From JAKVBK01 sp022447275 (GTDB lineage: Bacteria; Pseudomonadota; Alphaproteobacteria; Rhodobacterales; Rhodobacteraceae): a DNA stretch of 64,000 nucleotides. Below, in pieces: positions 26,213-34,577 of the stretch. Position 1 is the stretch's first letter. Each line of letters opens with the position of its first letter. The translations under genes and the position numbers were made by a program. The notes under the pieces are model-generated. The model saw only the letters and a list, made by a program, of their open reading frames with translations, was not told where the DNA came from and did no database searches. The stretch spans positions 3,632,718 to 3,696,717 of the forward strand of contig CP138932.1 of NCBI GenBank assembly GCA_047125605.1, in the 5' to 3' direction.

Positions 26213-27823
26213 CTAGGCCTGCGAACCGGTCATAACGACAGGCTGCAAGGGCAATGTCAGGGTGAAAGTGCTGCCTTTGCCGGGCGAGCTCTGGACGCTC
26301 AGCGCGCCCCCCATGCGCGCGGCAAGGTCTTGACTGATCGCGAGGCCGAGCCCTGCACCGCCCTGTCTGTTGCCCTCTGCCTGCCAGTGCCTGTCAAACA
26401 CCGCGCGTTGGGCCGCTTCTTCCAGCCCAATGCCTGTGTCTGACACGCTGATCGTTGCGGTGTCCTCAGTGGCGCGCATCTGGATATCAATGGCACCATC
26501 AGCCGTGAATTTTACGGCATTCGTGAATAAGTTCATGAGGATCTGCTGCACGCGAGGTGGGTCAAGCACCAGAGTTTCTGGAACTTCGCGGGCCACCGTG
26601 CCACCGGCCGTTATCGCTTTTCCCGACAGCGCAATATCCGCTTCAAGGGCGACCACCCAAGTTTTCATAAGCTTGCGCGGGTCGACCGGCTCCGGACGGA
26701 TGCGGATGGTCTGCTCGTCAAGCTGTGCCATATCCAGCATCTGGCTGACCTGTACTTGCAGGTTGCGGCTGGCGGACATGCCTGCATCACTCCAGCGGCG
26801 TTGCCGGTCGTTGAGGTCGGAGCGGTCCAATAATTGGAACATCCCATGGATGGTGTTCAGAGGTGTTTTGATTTCATGACTTATGGCCGACAGGTGCTGC
26901 ACCTGTGACTCTATGCGTGCCTGCTGTTTTGCTGCAGCGGTTTCCATACGGCCAAGCTGTGCGGCGATCAGATTGCCGGGCAAGACTGCGCACAAGAATA
27001 GAACGGCAAACGACATGGCGGATGCTCTTGGCCAAGCCGCATCACTCAAATCGGCACTTCCGAGGCCCGTCAGAGCGAGGCCAAGGGCTGCAACCACTGT
27101 AAGCAGCATGATCCCCACCCGGCCTGATCGCAGGGCGCACAGTGGTATCAGGAGAAGCGGCAGGATGAGGCTCATAACGTTCTGTGGGAAACCGAGGCCA
27201 GCTGCGAGGACGAGCATCAAGCATAGCGCAGCTGCCGCTGTCCATATTGCTTCGCGCGCGAAAACCGTAAAACGTGCCTCTGGGTCCGAAAACCCCCAAA
27301 GCGCCAATGGCGTTCCTGCCAGAAGCCCAATGGCAAGGGCAATCAGCCAGTTGCTAAAGGCCGTTTCAAATACGGTCCCATCCAGAACAAAGGATAGGGC
27401 AGCGCCAGCCAGGGCACCGATGATTGCGCCGGGCAGCACGATCAAAATGGCAAAGCGCAAGTAGCTGGCTTCGTCGAAATGGGGCGGACGGCCCTTCAAG
27501 GTGCGTTCATACAGCCAAGTTGCCAGACTGACAGATATGAGGCTGACCAATGCTTGCAGGGAGGCTGGGGTGAGGCTGCCGCCGAGCGAGATGAGGCCCG
27601 CCAGCACGCCCAGTGCCAGCGCTGCAAGATAAGGCGCGCGGGTCTGATGCTCTTGCAGCGTCAGCAAGCGTGCCATAACGATCGCGGGAGGGGCCCAGAT
27701 CATGCCACCTGTCACAGCGATAGAGTCGAGCAGCACCGAAGTCGCAGTTAGCGCAGCGACCAACGCCTGCCAAAACAGGAAGGTGACTGCAGCCCGCTGT
27801 GTCTTGTTCTGATACTCAGGCAA
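26213..27823 (-). CDS. Orphan sensor histidine kinase with MASE1-like membrane domain
   Basis: About 536 residues. The first ~300 residues carry eight or so transmembrane helices in a MASE1-like arrangement. The cytoplasmic kinase follows: H-box SAISHEIKTPLNTIHGMFQLLD, N-box LMNLFTNAVKF, G1 SVSDTGIGLEE and G2 GGAGLGLAISQDLAARMGG. No receiver domain is fused and no response-regulator gene is adjacent, so the partner is unknown. No ATG or GTG exists before the first helix; I place the start at TTG 27823, with GAGAGAGG nine bases upstream (TTG 27850 is the alternative). Confidence 0.85.
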   Translation of the reverse strand: MPEYQNKTQRAAVTFLFWQALVAALTATSVLLDSIAVTGGMIWAPPAIVMARLLTLQEHQTRAPYLAALALGVLAGLISLGGSLTPASLQALVSLISVSLATWLYERTLKGRPPHFDEASYLRFAILIVLPGAIIGALAGAALSFVLDGTVFETAFSNWLIALAIGLLAGTPLALWGFSDPEARFTVFAREAIWTAAAALCLMLVLAAGLGFPQNVMSLILPLLLIPLCALRSGRVGIMLLTVVAALGLALTGLGSADLSDAAWPRASAMSFAVLFLCAVLPGNLIAAQLGRMETAAAKQQARIESQVQHLSAISHEIKTPLNTIHGMFQLLDRSDLNDRQRRWSDAGMSASRNLQVQVSQMLDMAQLDEQTIRIRPEPVDPRKLMKTWVVALEADIALSGKAITAGGTVAREVPETLVLDPPRVQQILMNLFTNAVKFTADGAIDIQMRATEDTATISVSDTGIGLEEAAQRAVFDRHWQAEGNRQGGAGLGLAISQDLAARMGGALSVQSSPGKGSTFTLTLPLQPVVMTGSQA

Positions 27824-27960
27824 AATCTCGTGCCTCTCTCTCGCGGCCAAAGTTTAGAGCACAGATTGGCTGGCACAAGAGAAGCTGGTGCAATGCCCAC
27901 ATCGCAGTGCGGGCCAAACCTGCCCGTCACTGCAAGAGGCGATGCACCGGGGGTGCGGCA

Positions 27961-28740
27961 TCACACGTGGCGTTCGACCATCATCTTCTTGATCGAGGCG
28001 ATTGCCTTGGCCGGGTTCAGGCCTTTCGGGCAGGTCTTGGCGCAGTTCATAATGGTGTGGCAGCGGTAAAGCTTGAACGGATCCTCGAGGTCATCGAGGC
28101 GCTCGCCAGTGGCTTCATCCCGGCTGTCGATGATCCAACGATAGGCGTGCAGCAGGGCGGCGGGGCCGAGGTAGCGATCACCATTCCACCAGTAGCTTGG
28201 GCAGGAGGTCGAGCAGGATGCGCACATCACGCATTCATAGAGACCGTCCAGCTTTTTGCGATCCTCGATGGATTGCTTCCACTCATGTTCCGGGCGCTGG
28301 GTCTTGGTTTCCAGCCACGGCATGATCGAGGCATGCTGCGCGTAGAAATGGGTAAGATCCGGGATCAGGTCCTTGACCACGGGCATGTGGGGCAGGGGGT
28401 AAATCTTCACGTCACCCGAGATTTCTTCCATGCCATAGATGCAGGCCAACGTGTTGATGCCGTCGATATTCATCGCACAGGAGCCGCAAATCCCTTCACG
28501 GCACGAACGGCGGAAGGTCAGCGTTGGGTCGATTTCGTTCTTGATCTTGATCAGCGCATCAAGAACCATCGGGCCACAGGTGTCCATGTCTACGAAGTAG
28601 GTGTCGACACTCGGGTTTTGGCCATCGTCTGGGTTCCAGCGATAAATCTGGAACTTGCGCACATTCGTGGCCCCTTCGGGCTTTGGCCAAGTCTTGCCCT
28701 TCGTGATCGTCGAATTTTTGGGCAGCGTGAATTGAACCAT
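27961..28740 (-). CDS. sdhB: Succinate dehydrogenase iron-sulfur subunit
   Basis: 259 residues; carries electrons from the flavoprotein to ubiquinone in complex II. All three clusters are present: the [2Fe-2S] block CREGICGSCAMNIDG plus a preceding Cys pair region, the [4Fe-4S] block CASCSTSCPSYW, and the [3Fe-4S] block CHTIMNCAKTCPKGL. The last gene of the sdhCDAB unit, separated from sdhA by 264 bases, an unusually wide gap. Confidence 0.98.
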   Translation of the reverse strand: MVQFTLPKNSTITKGKTWPKPEGATNVRKFQIYRWNPDDGQNPSVDTYFVDMDTCGPMVLDALIKIKNEIDPTLTFRRSCREGICGSCAMNIDGINTLACIYGMEEISGDVKIYPLPHMPVVKDLIPDLTHFYAQHASIMPWLETKTQRPEHEWKQSIEDRKKLDGLYECVMCASCSTSCPSYWWNGDRYLGPAALLHAYRWIIDSRDEATGERLDDLEDPFKLYRCHTIMNCAKTCPKGLNPAKAIASIKKMMVERHV

Positions 28741-28755
28741 GGGGTTTCTCCGGGG

Positions 28756-29004
28756 CTAAGCGTCTGCCTGGGCCGAAGCACGCAGGACGGCTTGGCCAAG
28801 GGTTAGGTGGACGTTGGCGACGTTTGGATTGGCGGCCTTGTTGCCAAGGTGCTGAGAGGTGTTGGGCGGCTGGTGCGGACTAAGGGGTACTGCAGTACTG
28901 CCACAAGGCATGGCCCGCGCCAGTGACGCGTGCGCCAAGGCGCGTCGTGCTCCGCCATGTGTCAAGGCACACATATCCCTGGGTCCGCTGCGGTGTATGC
29001 TCAT
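28756..29004 (-). CDS. Possible small protein between sdhA and sdhB (doubtful)
   Basis: An 82-codon frame whose ATG follows the sdhA TAA directly (TAAATG) and which ends 15 bases before the sdhB start. The second half has codon use like real genes; the first half does not. The product has no recognisable domain and no membrane helix. The stretch also holds a perfect 12-base palindrome, GTACTGCAGTAC (28887-28898). It may be spacer DNA only. Confidence 0.25.
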   Translation of the reverse strand: MSIHRSGPRDMCALTHGGARRALAHASLARAMPCGSTAVPLSPHQPPNTSQHLGNKAANPNVANVHLTLGQAVLRASAQADA

Positions 29005-30816
29005 TTAGTACACGCGCGCTTTCGGGGCGATTTTCTTCAGATCGATGCCGCCCTCATTGTGGCCCAGCAGCGGGTTCAGATGGACAGGGCGATAGCTTAG
29101 CTCAACCTTGCCATTCACCTTCGCCAATGAGTGCACGCGCCAGTTCTCGTCGTCGCGATCGGGATAGTCCTCATGGGCATGAGCCCCGCGACTTTCCTTG
29201 CGCGCCTCTGCCCCAACGATGGTGGCCAAGGCGTTTGGCATCAGATTGGTGAGTTCGAGCGTCTCCATCAGGTCCGAGTTCCAGACAAGAGAGCGGTCTG
29301 TGACTTTCAGATCGTCCATCTTGCCCGCCACGCCGTACATCTTGTCCACGCCCTCCGCGAGGGTTTGGTCCGTGCGGAACACAGCTGCATCGGCCTGCAT
29401 CGTCTTTTGCATCTCTAGCCGCAGCTCTGCCGTGGATGTTGTTCCCTTGGCGTGGCGGATCCCGTCGAAGCGACCAAACGCCTTGTCGAGGCTTGCTTGG
29501 TTCAGCTTTGGGTTTGGAGATTTGGGATCGACAACTTGCCCGGCCTTGATCGCAGCCGCGCGGCCAAAGACCACAAGGTCGATCAGGGAGTTGGAGCCAA
29601 GCCGGTTGGCGCCGTGGACTGACGCACAGCCAGCCTCACCGACCGCCATGAGGCCAGGGCAAATCCGGTCAGGATCGTCCTCTGTGGGGTTGAGCACCTC
29701 GCCCCAGTAGTTGGTGGGGATGCCGCCCATGTTGTAGTGCACGGTTGGCAGCACTGGGATCGGCTCTTTGGTCAGATCGACACCGGCGAAGATCCGGGCA
29801 CTTTCCGAGATGCCGGGCAGGCGCTCTGCCAGTGTTTCCGGGGGCAGGTGGTTGAGGTGCAGGTAGATGTGATCCTTTCCAGCACCGACACCGCGCCCTT
29901 CGCGGATTTCCATCGTCATGCAGCGTGAGACCACGTCGCGCGATGCAAGGTCTTTGTAGGTGGGGGCATAACGCTCCATGAAGCGTTCGCCCTCGGAATT
30001 GGTGAGGTAACCGCCCTCGCCGCGGGCGCCCTCGGTTATCAGGCAGCCTGACCCGTAGATGCCCGTGGGATGGAACTGCACGAATTCCATATCCTGCAGG
30101 GGCAGCCCTTGGCGGGCCACCATGCCGCCGCCATCGCCGGTGCAGGTGTGCGCAGAGGTGGCGCTGAAATAGGCGCGCCCGTAGCCGCCTGTGGCCAGTA
30201 CAACCATTTTCGCGTTGAATACGTGCATCGTGCCATCGTCCAGCTTCCAGGCAACAACGCCCTGGCACTGGCCGTCTTCAGACATCAAGAGATCCGTTGC
30301 GAAATACTCGATGTAGAACTCGGCATTGTTCTTCAGCGACTGGCCATACAGGGTGTGCAGGATGGCGTGGCCGGTCCGGTCCGCTGCTGCACAGGTGCGC
30401 TGCACGGGGGGGCCTTCGCCAAACTGGGTGGTGTGGCCGCCGAACGGGCGTTGGTAGATTTTACCATCTTCGGTGCGCGAGAAGGGCACGCCGTAATGTT
30501 CAAGCTCATAGACAGCCTTAGGGGCTTCGCGGGCAAGGTACTCCATGGCGTCGGTATCGCCCAGCCAGTCTGAGCCTTTGACCGTGTCGTACATGTGCCA
30601 CTGCCAGCTGTCGGGCCCCATGTTGCCCAAGCTTGCAGCGATGCCCCCTTGGGCGGCCACGGTGTGCGAACGGGTTGGGAACACCTTTGTCACGCAGGCT
30701 GTCTTGAGGCCTTGTTCTGCCATGCCAAGTGTCGCGCGCAGGCCAGCGCCACCGGCGCCAACGACCACGACGTCATATTCATGCGTCTCGTATTCGTATG
30801 CTGCAGTCATTTTCAT
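29005..30816 (-). CDS. sdhA: Succinate dehydrogenase flavoprotein subunit
   Basis: 603 residues; oxidises succinate to fumarate on the cytoplasmic face of the membrane. It has the FAD dinucleotide motif VVVGAGGAGLRA, the His for covalent FAD in RSHTVAAQGGI, QFHPTGIYGSG, the catalytic Arg region GARGEGGYL, and HGANRLGSNSLIDLVVFG. The start may be 30816 or the third codon (30810); AGGA is better placed for the latter. Confidence 0.98.
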   Translation of the reverse strand: MKMTAAYEYETHEYDVVVVGAGGAGLRATLGMAEQGLKTACVTKVFPTRSHTVAAQGGIAASLGNMGPDSWQWHMYDTVKGSDWLGDTDAMEYLAREAPKAVYELEHYGVPFSRTEDGKIYQRPFGGHTTQFGEGPPVQRTCAAADRTGHAILHTLYGQSLKNNAEFYIEYFATDLLMSEDGQCQGVVAWKLDDGTMHVFNAKMVVLATGGYGRAYFSATSAHTCTGDGGGMVARQGLPLQDMEFVQFHPTGIYGSGCLITEGARGEGGYLTNSEGERFMERYAPTYKDLASRDVVSRCMTMEIREGRGVGAGKDHIYLHLNHLPPETLAERLPGISESARIFAGVDLTKEPIPVLPTVHYNMGGIPTNYWGEVLNPTEDDPDRICPGLMAVGEAGCASVHGANRLGSNSLIDLVVFGRAAAIKAGQVVDPKSPNPKLNQASLDKAFGRFDGIRHAKGTTSTAELRLEMQKTMQADAAVFRTDQTLAEGVDKMYGVAGKMDDLKVTDRSLVWNSDLMETLELTNLMPNALATIVGAEARKESRGAHAHEDYPDRDDENWRVHSLAKVNGKVELSYRPVHLNPLLGHNEGGIDLKKIAPKARVY

Positions 30817-30836
30817 GCTTCCTAAGCGCGTTGGTG

Positions 30837-31208
30837 TCAGAGGGCGATCTTGAGCAGAGCAAACAGCCCCGACGCGATCAGACAGTAGGAGAGGGCGGTA
30901 ACAGCGGCATGGGCCAGTTTGCCTGGTACGCCATGCACGTAATCTACAATGGCCTCATGGGTTTCATGCATCACATGCAAAATGATCACCACAAGAGAAA
31001 TGCCCGTCACGAGGGCCGGGAAGGGGCGTGCGAAGTACGCCTGCACCTCCTCATAAGTGCCGCCGAAGCCCACGCCGAACGTGAAAACGAAGAAAGGCAC
31101 CAGAACGACCAGCGCCATGGAACTGATCAGCATCTGCCAGTGGTGGTGGGTGCCGGTGCGGCCAGAGCCCAGGCCCACGGCGCGCTTGCGGTCTGTTACA
31201 AACTTCAT
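30837..31208 (-). CDS. sdhD: Succinate dehydrogenase membrane anchor subunit
   Basis: 123 residues with three transmembrane helices. SSGRTGTHH-like GSGRTGTHHHWQ precedes the first helix, and HVMHETHEAIVDYVHG carries the probable haem-ligand His. The start at 31208 (MKFVTDRKR) is set by GAGGGGGC just upstream; an in-frame earlier codon would overlap sdhC. It anchors SdhAB together with SdhC. Confidence 0.92.
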   Translation of the reverse strand: MKFVTDRKRAVGLGSGRTGTHHHWQMLISSMALVVLVPFFVFTFGVGFGGTYEEVQAYFARPFPALVTGISLVVIILHVMHETHEAIVDYVHGVPGKLAHAAVTALSYCLIASGLFALLKIAL

Positions 31209-31218
31209 GTCAGCCCCC

Positions 31219-31608
31219 TCAAACGGCAATCAGGGTGAGGATGGTCAGGGCGGTGGCACCGATGAACATGGCCAGCCCCATCTTTTCGGAGATATCGACT
31301 TCGACGAGGTAGCCAAGATCCCAGATCACGTGGCGCAGGCGGCCCAGCATATGATACCAGAGCGCCCATGTGGCGCCGGCCATCAGGATCGACCCAACGA
31401 TACCGCGCAGCAGCCCGTCGACCACGGCAAATGCGGCCTCTGATCCAGCTGCCGCCAGCAGCCACGCAACAACGAGCACGGCGGCTCCCAAGGTGGCAAT
31501 GCCGGTTATCCGAACCATGATCGATGAGATCGACGTCATCTGAGGGCGATAGTATTGCCCGATCATGAAGGGTGAGAGCGGGCGGTTGCCCCGGTTCACA
31601 TCTGCCAT
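31219..31608 (-). CDS. sdhC: Succinate dehydrogenase cytochrome b556 subunit
   Basis: 129 residues, three transmembrane helices. It starts NRGNRPLSPFMIGQYYRPQMTSISSIMVRITG, the family's quinone-site region (RPLSPH-type motif and SI-x2-R), and has the haem-ligand His in WYHMLGRLRHVIWDLG. It is the first gene of sdhCDAB. AAGAAGG precedes the ATG. Two palindromic boxes lie 140-175 bases upstream. Confidence 0.95.
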   Translation of the reverse strand: MADVNRGNRPLSPFMIGQYYRPQMTSISSIMVRITGIATLGAAVLVVAWLLAAAGSEAAFAVVDGLLRGIVGSILMAGATWALWYHMLGRLRHVIWDLGYLVEVDISEKMGLAMFIGATALTILTLIAV

Positions 31609-31750
31609 GCGCCTTCTTGAATCCTTTATCGTGGGCCGCGCGCTCGCGCGCTCGTGTGCGTAGTTCTAGGGCGGGACAGGCATGCGGGACACTCCCCGGA
31701 AGGTCGCAGCGGCGCGGTGTTTTGCCTCAACCCAACACAATTATGCACTT

Positions 31751-31781
31751 TGTGATCACGGCTAGAAATTTCGTGATCACA
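31751..31781 (-). promoter_or_regulatory. Paired TGTGATCACA-type boxes upstream of sdhC
   Basis: Two palindromes, TGTGATCACG (31751-31760) and CGTGATCACA (31772-31781), are separated by 11 bases and 21 bp apart centre to centre, that is two helical turns on one face. A -10-like CATAAT lies next to them on the minus strand (31738-31743 region). The same arrangement occurs upstream of sucC at 37963-37993. The remaining part of this 277-base gap contains a short direct repeat CTAGCGTCTAGCG and no gene. Confidence 0.7.
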
Positions 31782-31885
31782 AAGTTAGGGCGGCGCTCGC
31801 TAGCGTCTAGCGCAAGGGTGCAATGCAGGCCGCTACGATTAATGCGTTGTCCGCTCGACGCCCTGTCTTGCGCGCGGGGCTAGGC

Positions 31886-32920
31886 TCACATCGGCACAAG
31901 CGCCCAATAGTCGAGGTCAAGCAGCACATCTGGCAGGTATTTTCCGTCCTCACCACGAAGATCGAGGCAAGGTTTCGGCCCTTTGGTTGCTACTAGCCGC
32001 AAGCGCAATGCGCCAACGCCGGGCGCGGTTGTTTCAGCTTTCTCAATGACTTCTGTCCAGGCCCGCACGGTGTCTCCGGCAAAGCAGGGATTCGCATGCG
32101 CCCCGCCATTGATCGCGACCACCATCTGGGCGTTTGCAAGCCCATTGAAGCTGAGCGCACGCGCCATCGAGATCACATGCCCGCCATAGACCAAGCGTTT
32201 GCCGTCGGGTCGGAACGTTGCATCAAAATGCACTTTGGCCGTGTTTTGCCACAGGCGGGTGGCCATCATGTGTTCGGCCTCTTCGATCGTCACGCCATCC
32301 ACATGGTCGATCACTTCACCCACCGTATAGTCGCCCCAGCGATGCGCTTCCCCGGCAAGTGTGGTGTCATAGGCGCTGAAATCGAGGCCCGCCGGTATGA
32401 TCAGTTCCGCCGCTGGAACGGTCTGCTTTAGCTCTGGAAGGGTGGTTTCTGGCGCCGGTGCATCCAGATCACGTTTGCGGACCATCACCCAGCGGCAATA
32501 GCTTAGTACAGCGTCCCCGTTTTGATTGCGTCCTGTGGTGCGCACGTAGACAACGCCCGACTTGCCATTCGAATTCTGCTTTAGGCCAATCACATCGCTC
32601 GTGGATGCTAATGTATCGCCGGGATAGACAGGCCGCAGGAACTTTCCTCCTGCATATCCAAGATTGGCAATCGCGTTGAGCGAGATATCAGGCACGGTTT
32701 TCCCAAAGACCGTGTGGAAAACGATCATGTCATCGATTGGGCTGGCCGGCAAACCACAGGCTTGGGCAAACGCGTCCGAGGAATAGAGAGCATGGCGCGC
32801 GGGGTACAGCGCATGATAAAGGGCACGCTCGCCACCGGACAGGGTGCGGGGAACAGCGTGCTGGATCGTTTCCCCCAGCGTGTAGTCTTCAAAAAACCGA
32901 CCCGGATTGGTTTTGGCCAT
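31886..32920 (-). CDS. mch: Mesaconyl-CoA hydratase (MaoC-like)
   Basis: 344 residues. It hydrates mesaconyl-C1-CoA to beta-methylmalyl-CoA in the ethylmalonyl-CoA pathway. It is a double MaoC/hot-dog protein: N-terminal FFEDYTLGETIQHAVPRTLSGGERALYHALYPARHALYSSD in parts, LANLGYAGGKF-type IANLGYAGGKF, and the second module GDYTVGEVIDHVDGVTIEEAEHMMATRLWQNTAKVHFD. Length and motifs agree with Rhodobacter Mch. The ATG at 32920 overlaps the DUF1737 stop (TGATG); GGAGAAC is its ribosome-binding site. It is the last gene of the mcl2 unit. Confidence 0.9.
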   Translation of the reverse strand: MAKTNPGRFFEDYTLGETIQHAVPRTLSGGERALYHALYPARHALYSSDAFAQACGLPASPIDDMIVFHTVFGKTVPDISLNAIANLGYAGGKFLRPVYPGDTLASTSDVIGLKQNSNGKSGVVYVRTTGRNQNGDAVLSYCRWVMVRKRDLDAPAPETTLPELKQTVPAAELIIPAGLDFSAYDTTLAGEAHRWGDYTVGEVIDHVDGVTIEEAEHMMATRLWQNTAKVHFDATFRPDGKRLVYGGHVISMARALSFNGLANAQMVVAINGGAHANPCFAGDTVRAWTEVIEKAETTAPGVGALRLRLVATKGPKPCLDLRGEDGKYLPDVLLDLDYWALVPM

Positions 32921-33123
32921 CACTGTTCTCCAAGCTTCATGTCGGGGTGGTATGGGGTGTCGATGGCCTTTGTGACGGCCTGTCCGCAGCGCATCACACC
33001 GCGTTTTGCATCAAAGGCGTAGGTCGGGTCGCCATGCAGCTCCCACCCTTTTGACAGCGCTTCAGACACTTTGTGACAGAATGCCGAAGTGTCATCTTCG
33101 GACAGGAATCTGTATATTTTCAT
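32920..33123 (-). CDS. DUF1737-containing small protein
   Basis: 67 residues. It reads MKIYRFLSEDDTSAFCHKVSEALSKGWELHGDPTYAFD, the typical DUF1737 layout: a beta strand, a helix that follows a Tyr, and a conserved GW-x-L-x-G. A soluble protein of unknown function, overlapping mch by one base and 15 bases after the NnrU-like gene, so it is clearly part of this operon. Confidence 0.82.
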   Translation of the reverse strand: MKIYRFLSEDDTSAFCHKVSEALSKGWELHGDPTYAFDAKRGVMRCGQAVTKAIDTPYHPDMKLGEQ

Positions 33124-33138
33124 GAGGATACGTCTTCT

Positions 33139-33681
33139 TTAGCCGACCGGTGGAACCCCAAGCCATGTGTGGACACCGATCATGATCCCATAAACAGCCA
33201 AGGAAATGATCGCTAGTTTTACGTCGCCCTTTGCGTCGCCTGGCTCGGGTCTTTCCCAGGTTTCGGACTTGTTGATGAGGATCACGGACGCGACGGCCCA
33301 AGCCAGCATGCTGCCGAACAGCACGATCGAGGCGAGATCCCCGTTTACAAGCAGATGTGCAACCGCCCATACCTTGACGCCTGTCAGCATCGGATGGCGC
33401 ATCCAGCCGCGCAGGCGCCCCGTAGTGGCCGACATCCCAACAAGAACAACGGCCAGCAGCATCAAAAGGTTGTTCACATGGGTCAGAAATGCTGGGGGAT
33501 ACCAAACGGGAATGAACGCGGCATTGCGATACCCGATGACCATGAGAACAAGGCCCGCAAGAATCCCCAGAGCAGCAAGCCCCTTTCCCTTGTCGCCCAG
33601 CCCGGCCCTTGCGGCAGGGGCGAGACGCTTGAAGAAATGGCCACCAGACCACAGCAGGATTCCGAGTATCATCAAGAGCAT
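33139..33681 (-). CDS. NnrU-family membrane protein
   Basis: 180 residues with five or six transmembrane helices. Family signatures are GILLWSGGHFFKRLAPAARAGLGDKGKG near the N-terminus and RLRGWMRHPMLTGVKVWAVAHLLVNGD in the middle. NnrU was named for a role near nitrogen-oxide genes, and related NnrU/15-cis-zeta-carotene-isomerase-like proteins bind haem; no such genes are here. It starts five bases after the mcl2 stop, inside a carbon-metabolism operon. Function in this setting unknown. Confidence 0.85.
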   Translation of the reverse strand: MLLMILGILLWSGGHFFKRLAPAARAGLGDKGKGLAALGILAGLVLMVIGYRNAAFIPVWYPPAFLTHVNNLLMLLAVVLVGMSATTGRLRGWMRHPMLTGVKVWAVAHLLVNGDLASIVLFGSMLAWAVASVILINKSETWERPEPGDAKGDVKLAIISLAVYGIMIGVHTWLGVPPVG

Positions 33682-33686
33682 TGGGG

Positions 33687-34577
33687 TTACGAAGCCTCCG
33701 AGTCAGTTAGCTCGGCCAATGCGCTAATTGCATCGGCCTTGGCGAGAAGGGCTGTCGCAGTGGCCACATGCAGGTTTTCAACAATCTTGCCATCTACGAC
33801 GGCAACACCCTCTCCTGCGGCCTCTGCCACTTTGAAAGCTTCGATCTGACGGCGGGCAAGGTCAATCTCTTCTGTCCCCGGAGCGAAAACTTCGTTGGCG
33901 ATGTCGACTTGGGCGGGGTGGATCAGCGTTTTCCCGTCCATCCCCAAATCGCGCCCCTGTTCGCATTCGGCGCGCAGGCCGTCAGTATCCTTGAACGCGT
34001 TATAGACCCCGTCGACACAAACAATCCCCGCGGCGCGCGCCGCCAGCATGCAGGTTTGCAGCGCAACTTGCATGGGCAGGCGGTCTGCGCGGAAGCGACA
34101 CCCAAGCTCTTTGGCGAGGTCGTTGGTGCCCAGCACAAAGCCTGTCAGACCCGGCGCGTGGGCCAGCGCATTGGCATTCAGGATGCCCGCAGGGGTTTCC
34201 ATCATTGCCCAGATCTCCGTATCGCGCGCACCCGCAGCGGCCAGCGCATCTGCCACCTGCGCCACCTGCGCAACCGTCTCAACCTTCGGGATCAGGATCG
34301 CATCCGGTTTTGCAGCTGCAAAATGCCCAAGATCCTCTGCGCCCCAGGGCGTATCGAGGCCGTTGATCCGAACGATCGTCATGCGGGCCCCGTAGCCACC
34401 TTCGGCTAGAGCGGCCGACAATATGGCACGCGCATTCGCTTTTTCTGCAGGGGCAACAGCATCTTCGAGATCAAAGATAATCGCATCGACCGGCAGGCTG
34501 CGGGCTTTGTGCAAGGCGCGATCCTTGGCGCCCGGGATATAAAGCACAGAGCGGACGGGGCGGTGAGGGGTGGCCAT
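33687..34577 (-). CDS. mcl2: (3S)-malyl-CoA thioesterase (HpcH/HpaI family)
   Basis: 296 residues. It hydrolyses malyl-CoA to malate in the ethylmalonyl-CoA pathway. It begins with FRSVLYIPG-type VRSVLYIPGAKDRALHKARSLPVDAIIFDLEDAVAP and has AILIPKVET, WAMMETPAGILNA, GTNDLAKELG and CEQGRDLGMDGKTLIHPAQ. These match the shorter Mcl2 group and not the longer Mcl1 lyase, which starts differently. The start at 34577 is fixed by GGAGAG. It is the first gene of mcl2-nnrU-DUF1737-mch. Confidence 0.88.
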   Translation of the reverse strand: MATPHRPVRSVLYIPGAKDRALHKARSLPVDAIIFDLEDAVAPAEKANARAILSAALAEGGYGARMTIVRINGLDTPWGAEDLGHFAAAKPDAILIPKVETVAQVAQVADALAAAGARDTEIWAMMETPAGILNANALAHAPGLTGFVLGTNDLAKELGCRFRADRLPMQVALQTCMLAARAAGIVCVDGVYNAFKDTDGLRAECEQGRDLGMDGKTLIHPAQVDIANEVFAPGTEEIDLARRQIEAFKVAEAAGEGVAVVDGKIVENLHVATATALLAKADAISALAELTDSEAS

